Of a stretch of 10,980 bases of DNA, positions 7,206 through 10,980 are shown piece by piece; the stretch's first letter is position 1, and each line of letters starts with the position of its first letter. The stretch spans positions 1 through 10,980 of the forward strand of contig JBOGED010000612.1 of assembly GCA_050743625.1 (NCBI GenBank), read 5' to 3'. A model generated the notes under the pieces. The model saw only the letters and a program-made list of their open reading frames with translations. It searched no databases and was not told where the DNA came from. A program made the position numbers and the translations under genes. The stretch is from JBOGED01 sp050743625 (GTDB taxonomy: Bacteria; Actinomycetota; Nitriliruptoria; Euzebyales; Egibacteraceae).

Positions 7206-7236
7206 CGCGGGCGTGATGCCCAGGGCGGGTGCGCGC

Positions 7237-7242
7237 TAGGCT
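7237..7242 (+). promoter_or_regulatory. -10 box (TAGGCT) of a leaderless deacetylase promoter
   Basis: TAGGCT is followed by exactly 8 nt and ATG 7251, the same geometry as at nth and ispH. No Shine-Dalgarno sequence precedes the ATG. Confidence 0.6.
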
Positions 7243-7250
7243 CATCGGCG

Positions 7251-8099
7251 ATGCCGGAGCTCACGTTGCTTTGCGTACATGCCCATCCTGACGATGAGGC
7301 GATCGCCACCGGTGGGGTGCTCGCCCGCTATGCCGAAGAGGGGATCCGCACGGCGGTCGTCACGTGCACGGGCGGGGAGCGGGGGGAGGTCGTCGGACCG
7401 GGTATGGACCCGGGGCAAGTCACCCCACACTTGAGCGCCGTGCGCTACGAAGAGCTGGCGCGTTCCCTTGAGATCCTGAAGTCTGGGCCGCCTCGTCTCT
7501 TGGGCTACCTCGACTCGGGGATGACGGGCACGGATGGCAACGGCGATCCCGCGTCGTTCTGGCTCGCGGCGTTCGACCAGGCCGTCGGCCGTATGGTCGC
7601 GCAGATCCGTGAGCTGCGCCCTGACGTCCTCGTGACCGACGGCGCCTTCGGTGTGTACGGGCACCCAGACCACATCCAAGCCCATCGAGTGGCGAGCGCC
7701 GCGATCGAGGCGGCGGAGGTCGCGGCGTTGTACCCCGAGGTGGGGCCGGCCTGGCGGGTGCGGAAGGTCTACTACTTCACCGTTCCGAAGAGCGGCATCG
7801 TCCGGCTCAACGCGTGGCTCGCCGAGCGGGGGATACCGTCCCCGTTCGGGGACATCGTGCGCGCCGAGGACCTGCCCTTCGGCACGCCCGACGAGCGGGT
7901 CACCACGGTCGTCGACGTCCTGCCCTGGCTCGACCGGAAACGTGAGGCCCTGCTCGCGCACGTCTCACAGAGCGGACCGGACTCGTTCTTCTTCACCACC
8001 CCCGACGAGTTCTTCGCTCGGGAATGCTTTGTCCGCCAGCGCAGCGACGTGCTGGTACCCGTCCGGGAGGACGACCTGTTCGCGGGCCTTCGGGGCTAG
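7251..8099 (+). CDS. mshB: MshB-like LmbE/PIG-L zinc deacetylase
   Basis: LmbE/PIG-L enzymes use zinc to remove an acetyl or related group from an amino-sugar conjugate. MshB deacetylates GlcNAc-inositol in mycothiol synthesis, and its paralogue Mca cleaves mycothiol S-conjugates. Over 282 residues the motif VHAHPDDE supplies zinc ligands His12 and Asp15 and the general base Asp14, and VYGHPDHIQAH supplies His141. TCTGGERGEV and LDSGMTGTDG match this subgroup. The SGM-GTD segment and GHPDH are more like MshB; the LG-LDSG context also recalls Mca, so the substrate is uncertain. ATG 7251 is supported by the conserved first strand starting a few residues later and by TAGGCT 8 nt upstream. It is divergent from rnd and converges on the secreted-repeat gene. 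If it is true MshB, the organism should also carry mshA, mshC and mshD elsewhere. Confidence 0.85.
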   Translation: MPELTLLCVHAHPDDEAIATGGVLARYAEEGIRTAVVTCTGGERGEVVGPGMDPGQVTPHLSAVRYEELARSLEILKSGPPRLLGYLDSGMTGTDGNGDPASFWLAAFDQAVGRMVAQIRELRPDVLVTDGAFGVYGHPDHIQAHRVASAAIEAAEVAALYPEVGPAWRVRKVYYFTVPKSGIVRLNAWLAERGIPSPFGDIVRAEDLPFGTPDERVTTVVDVLPWLDRKREALLAHVSQSGPDSFFFTTPDEFFARECFVRQRSDVLVPVREDDLFAGLRG

Positions 8100-8108
8100 C
8101 GAATAGTC

Positions 8109-8153
8109 CTGCACTGTGCAGAGTTAGTCCGGTATTCCGGACTAACTCTGCAC
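8109..8153. terminator. Long perfect hairpin (17-bp stem) between convergent genes
   Basis: GTGCAGAGTTAGTCCGG (8116-8132) pairs without mismatch with 8137-8153 across a TATT loop. It lies 16 nt after the deacetylase stop and 22 nt after the stop of the minus-strand secreted-protein gene, so it can terminate both. An overlapping short palindrome, CTGCAC-T-GTGCAG (8109-8121), could form an alternative small hairpin. There is no clear T-tract. Confidence 0.75.
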
Positions 8154-8175
8154 GATGCTGCTTCATGCCCAAGCG

Positions 8176-9714
8176 CTAAGGGACGAGATTGCCTTTCGGG
8201 TCCATCGCGGCGCCAGCATTGACCCGGTCGCTGGCGTTGCGTACCGCGCCGTCGTTGACGACGAACTGCTCGGCCGCATTGGCGATGTTGGCGGGGAACT
8301 GGATGACCACGTCGTCGCCGTCGACCTCGATGAACCGCTTGGCCGGCACGAGGTTGCCGTCGGCGGTCAACGCCAGGAAGTTGGCCGGGTCGACGTCGTC
8401 ATCCTCCGGTGAGGTCGAGAACCTGAAGCGCACCTGTCCCGTGGTCAGGTCGACCTCACCTCCCGACTGCAACTTCGGACCGCCGGCGCTGGCCGTTGGC
8501 GCGTCGACCTCCACGGCGGCGACACCGTTGTGGACACCCCCACTATTGGTGGTGTCCTGGACCGCCTCGGCGTCGACCGCGCCGACGACGACGTCGCCGT
8601 CGAAGTCGCTCACGTCCGGGATGTAGAGCCTTACCGTGTTCGGCGCCACCCGGGTCCAGTCTTGCGCGTCGTAGCGATCGCCCGCGCGGGTGTACAACGC
8701 GAACCGGCTCACGTCGAGCGGCATCACTGGCTGGGTGAACATGAAGTCGTACTGGGTCGACCCATCGACGCGATCGACGCGGTCCAGCTCGGGCGCGGCC
8801 GTGTCGCCTGGATTCCCCGTTGTTCCTGGTGGGTTCGCTTGGCCTAGCCGGTCCTGGACGGCCCCCGCACGGACGAAGAAGCGCGCGGCCTCAACATCCA
8901 CGTCGTCGAATGCCACGACCACGACGGTTTCATTCATGGCGACAACGCTCGAGGCCTCGACGTCGGATCCCGACCTGGTCCGGTACCCGAAGTTGGCCGC
9001 ATCCAGCTCGCTCGCTTCGTCAAGGGTGCTGTCGAAGACGTAGGTGACCTGGCTCAGGGTTTGCTCGACGCTCGACCCTATGAAGTCGGGGCCGCTGGTC
9101 AAGCCCCCTTCGGCGGGGTTCTCAAGGTTCACGCTCGCGTCGACGTTACCCCGGCCCAAGGTGCCGATGACGACGTCGGAGGCGATCGACGCGGTCGAGT
9201 ACCGCTCCAAGTCGGTGCCATCGGGGAACCCGGCTAAGACCTCGGTCGAGCTCTGGTACACGAGCCTCGCCGTCGTTGACTCCGCTGAGGCGCCCGTCTC
9301 GCTGCGCACCGCGAACGCCGTCTCGCTGCGTAGCTCACGGATGTCGTTGTTGAAGACGAAGCGCACGTACTCCTCGACTCCGTCGTCGAGCTCGTTGCCG
9401 GGTTCGATGGCGGCCCTGGTCAGGCCCAAGGTGGACGTCAGCCTCTCGGCGACCACCTCGTCGCTGACCTCTTCGGTCGCCTCTCCCTCGGGTGGCACCT
9501 CCTCGGCCGGTGCCTCTTCGGCCGGTGGCTCCTCGGTGGGTACCTCTTCGGTGGGTGCTTCTTCGGTGGGTGCTTCTTCGGTAGGTGCCTCCTGTGCGCT
9601 CGCCGGGGCCTCCACCAAGGGGTGGAGCGCGAACCCCATGGCAAAGGCCCAGACATGGCTTATCGCGATGAGCAGTACAAGCCACGACCTCGATTCAATT
9701 CGTACTTCAAACAT
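8176..9714 (-). CDS. Secreted protein: acidic pentapeptide repeat and four beta-sandwich-like repeats
   Basis: I do not recognise a named family for this 512-residue protein. It has a basic start and a hydrophobic segment (about residues 11-30) leading to a signal-peptidase-like APASAQ near residue 40. Seven acidic pentapeptides of the EAPTE type follow (about 42-76). The rest contains four related units (about 116-205, 222-305, 332-415 and 437-502). Units 2-4 share the pattern V-x-F-x-F, then D-x-x-F with a turn, V-x-V strands, and a FVV-x-x-GAV-x-D closing strand; unit 1 is more diverged. This suggests tandem Ig-like or S-layer-associated sandwiches. No sortase motif or C-terminal anchor is seen. 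ATG 9714 shares one base with the stop of the RND permease (TGATG) and has AAGGAG 5 nt upstream, so it is preferred over GTG 9717. A role as a surface protein working with the pump is inferred from this coupling only. Confidence 0.7.
   Translation of the reverse strand: MFEVRIESRSWLVLLIAISHVWAFAMGFALHPLVEAPASAQEAPTEEAPTEEAPTEEVPTEEPPAEEAPAEEVPPEGEATEEVSDEVVAERLTSTLGLTRAAIEPGNELDDGVEEYVRFVFNNDIRELRSETAFAVRSETGASAESTTARLVYQSSTEVLAGFPDGTDLERYSTASIASDVVIGTLGRGNVDASVNLENPAEGGLTSGPDFIGSSVEQTLSQVTYVFDSTLDEASELDAANFGYRTRSGSDVEASSVVAMNETVVVVAFDDVDVEAARFFVRAGAVQDRLGQANPPGTTGNPGDTAAPELDRVDRVDGSTQYDFMFTQPVMPLDVSRFALYTRAGDRYDAQDWTRVAPNTVRLYIPDVSDFDGDVVVGAVDAEAVQDTTNSGGVHNGVAAVEVDAPTASAGGPKLQSGGEVDLTTGQVRFRFSTSPEDDDVDPANFLALTADGNLVPAKRFIEVDGDDVVIQFPANIANAAEQFVVNDGAVRNASDRVNAGAAMDPKGNLVP
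9494..9598 (-). repeat. 15-bp tandem repeat encoding acidic pentapeptides
   Basis: Seven units of about 15 bp, with anchors at 9494, 9509, 9524, 9539, 9554, 9569 and 9584, encode EAPTE-like pentapeptides. The units nearest the signal peptide are almost identical and the more distal ones diverge. Unit number may vary between strains. Confidence 0.85.
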
Positions 9715-10980
9715 CACTGCTCCTTGTCCAATGCGAGAACGCCCCGCCCATCAGGTGTTGCCCTGGCACGCGCACCCGCGAGCCGCCCACGCAGGTCGTC
9801 GACAAGGCTGTAGACGACCGGCACGACGATCAGGGTCAGCGCGGTCGCGCTGACCATCCCGCCGATCACGACCGTGGCCAGGCTGGCGGAGAGCAGCGCG
9901 CCTTGGCTGAAGCCCAGCGCCAGCGGGACGAGTGCACAGATTGTCGAGACCGCGGTCATCAGGATCGGCCTGAGGCGGATCTGGGCGGCGTCGAGCAGCG
10001 CGTCGCTCGTCGAGGCGCCTTCGCGGCGGCGGGCCTCGACGAAGTCGATGAGCACGATGGCGTTGGCGACCACCAGACCGATCAGCATCAGCACACCGAT
10101 CAGCGTCGGCAGGCCCAGCTCGCGCCCGGTGACCGCGAGCAGCGGAAACGCACCGATGGCGGCCAGGGGGATGCTGAACAGGATCACGAAGGGAGTCAGG
10201 AGGCTGCCGAACACCCCGCACATGGCCAGGTACACCAGCCCGACCGCCACCACCATCGCGACGAGCATCCCGGACACCGACTCGGCGAGGTCGTCGGTGA
10301 TCCCGCCGAGCGTGACGTCAATCCCTTCGGGCAGGTCAAGCTCGCCGATGAGCCGGGTCGCCAGGTCGGACACCGCGGCGGTGTCTTGAGAGGTGATCAC
10401 CCCACGCACCTCCACCGAGCGGTCACCGTCGAAGTGGGTGACGGTGGCGGGGCTGGCCACCTCGACCACCTCAGCGACCTCGCCGACGGTGACGTCGGGC
10501 ACGACCTCCCAGTCAGCCAGCGCCTCGGTGCCCGCGACGCTGTCGGGATCCACGCGGACCTCGATGGCCCGGTCGAGGCCGTCAATCTCGATCTCGCCCG
10601 CCGGGATCGTGTTGAGCGCGGCGCGAACGCTGGCCGCCACGAGGCCGGCGCTCACGCCTTCGTCCGAGGCGCGCTCGGGGTCGACGGCGACGGCGAGCTC
10701 GGTTCGGGGAGCGGCGACGTTGCTGGAGACCTGTGCGAGCCCGTCGATGCCGGCGAGCGCGGCGACCACTTGGTCCGCGGCGGCGGACAGCGCCGCGAAG
10801 TCGTCGCCGGACAGCTGTACCGACAGGTCGCCGCCGGGAGGGCCCTCGTCGCTGACCTCGGTGACCGTGCCGGTGAGGCCCGAGGTGGAGATGAGGGTGG
10901 CGACCTGTGCGCCGACCGCCTCGGCCTCGGCGCCGTCGGACAACGCGATCGTGACCCGCGCGTCGTCCGCGTCGCTGACC
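9714..10980 (-). CDS. RND-family efflux permease, C-terminal part (cut by window end)
   Basis: The last 421 or so residues of an AcrB/SwrC-type resistance-nodulation-division permease, which exports hydrophobic compounds using the proton gradient. The frame continues past the window edge; the TTG at 10943 is internal. Visible are part of the second extracytoplasmic porter region with its alternating strands (LAVAVDPERASDEGVSAG) and then the C-terminal membrane domain. The latter includes SLLTPFVILFSIPLAAIGAF, GLVVANAIVLIDF, RPILMTAVSTICALVPLAL and a last helix ending in VPVVYSLVDDL. In TM10, Ala sits where AcrB has Lys940, as in SwrC-like pumps of Gram-positive bacteria. The TM4 aspartates lie outside the window. 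It is followed, with a 1-nt overlap, by the secreted-repeat gene. The substrate cannot be deduced. Confidence 0.92.
   Translation of the reverse strand, partial: VSDADDARVTIALSDGAEAEAVGAQVATLISTSGLTGTVTEVSDEGPPGGDLSVQLSGDDFAALSAAADQVVAALAGIDGLAQVSSNVAAPRTELAVAVDPERASDEGVSAGLVAASVRAALNTIPAGEIEIDGLDRAIEVRVDPDSVAGTEALADWEVVPDVTVGEVAEVVEVASPATVTHFDGDRSVEVRGVITSQDTAAVSDLATRLIGELDLPEGIDVTLGGITDDLAESVSGMLVAMVVAVGLVYLAMCGVFGSLLTPFVILFSIPLAAIGAFPLLAVTGRELGLPTLIGVLMLIGLVVANAIVLIDFVEARRREGASTSDALLDAAQIRLRPILMTAVSTICALVPLALGFSQGALLSASLATVVIGGMVSATALTLIVVPVVYSLVDDLRGRLAGARARATPDGRGVLALDKEQ
9720..9725 (-). promoter_or_regulatory. Ribosome binding site of the secreted-repeat gene (AAGGAG)
   Basis: AAGGAG sits in the last codons of the RND permease, 5 nt before ATG 9714. 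It decides the ATG over the GTG one codon upstream. Confidence 0.75.

Noticed and set aside
7155..7250. Upstream extension of the deacetylase
   Set aside because: The conserved strand with AHPDDE begins a few residues after ATG 7251, and a -10 box sits at 7237-7242 inside the extension.
7187..7309. Upstream extension of rnd
   Set aside because: It would overlap the divergent deacetylase start and adds residues with no RNase D similarity.
9044..9853. 269-residue Ser-rich open frame on the plus strand
   Set aside because: It is the antisense shadow of the secreted-repeat gene; its Ser-rich tracts come from the 15-bp repeat read backwards.

Overview
The window is GC-rich and reads as an actinobacterial chromosome, possibly a deep-branching lineage. 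This rests on codon use, an MshB-like deacetylase, and three genes whose start codons sit exactly 8 nt after a TANNNT -10 box, the leaderless arrangement common in Actinomycetota. The sequence alone does not fix the genus.

Layout. 1-238: a leader with two copies of a short palindrome and a stem-loop. 239-874 (+): an intact NYN-domain nuclease-like gene followed by a terminator hairpin. 993-3921 (-): a decaying conflict-type locus. It consists of a membrane-anchored STAND NTPase with seven WD40 repeats, broken by about five frameshifts, and a short relic joining a SIR2-like N-terminus to a TPR-like C-terminus. 3993-5714 (+): nth (endonuclease III) and ispH (last enzyme of the MEP isoprenoid pathway), each with its own apparent leaderless promoter. 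5767-7186 (-): rnd (RNase D) and phhB (pterin-4a-carbinolamine dehydratase), overlapping by 8 nt. 7251-8099 (+): an MshB-like LmbE/PIG-L zinc deacetylase, divergent from rnd. 8176 to the window end (-): the C-terminal part of an RND efflux permease, translationally coupled to a secreted protein with an acidic pentapeptide repeat and four probable beta-sandwich repeats.

How it fits together. The core genes (nth, ispH, rnd, phhB, deacetylase) are intact and have all their expected catalytic residues. They are separated by compact divergent promoters and, at both convergent junctions, by perfect hairpins (12-bp and 17-bp stems) that can terminate transcription from both sides. The damage is confined to 993-3921, which argues for real gene decay there, although some of the lesions lie in homopolymers and could be sequencing errors. 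The two most unusual items are this decayed STAND/SIR2-TPR locus and the RND pump coupled to an uncharacterised secreted repeat protein.
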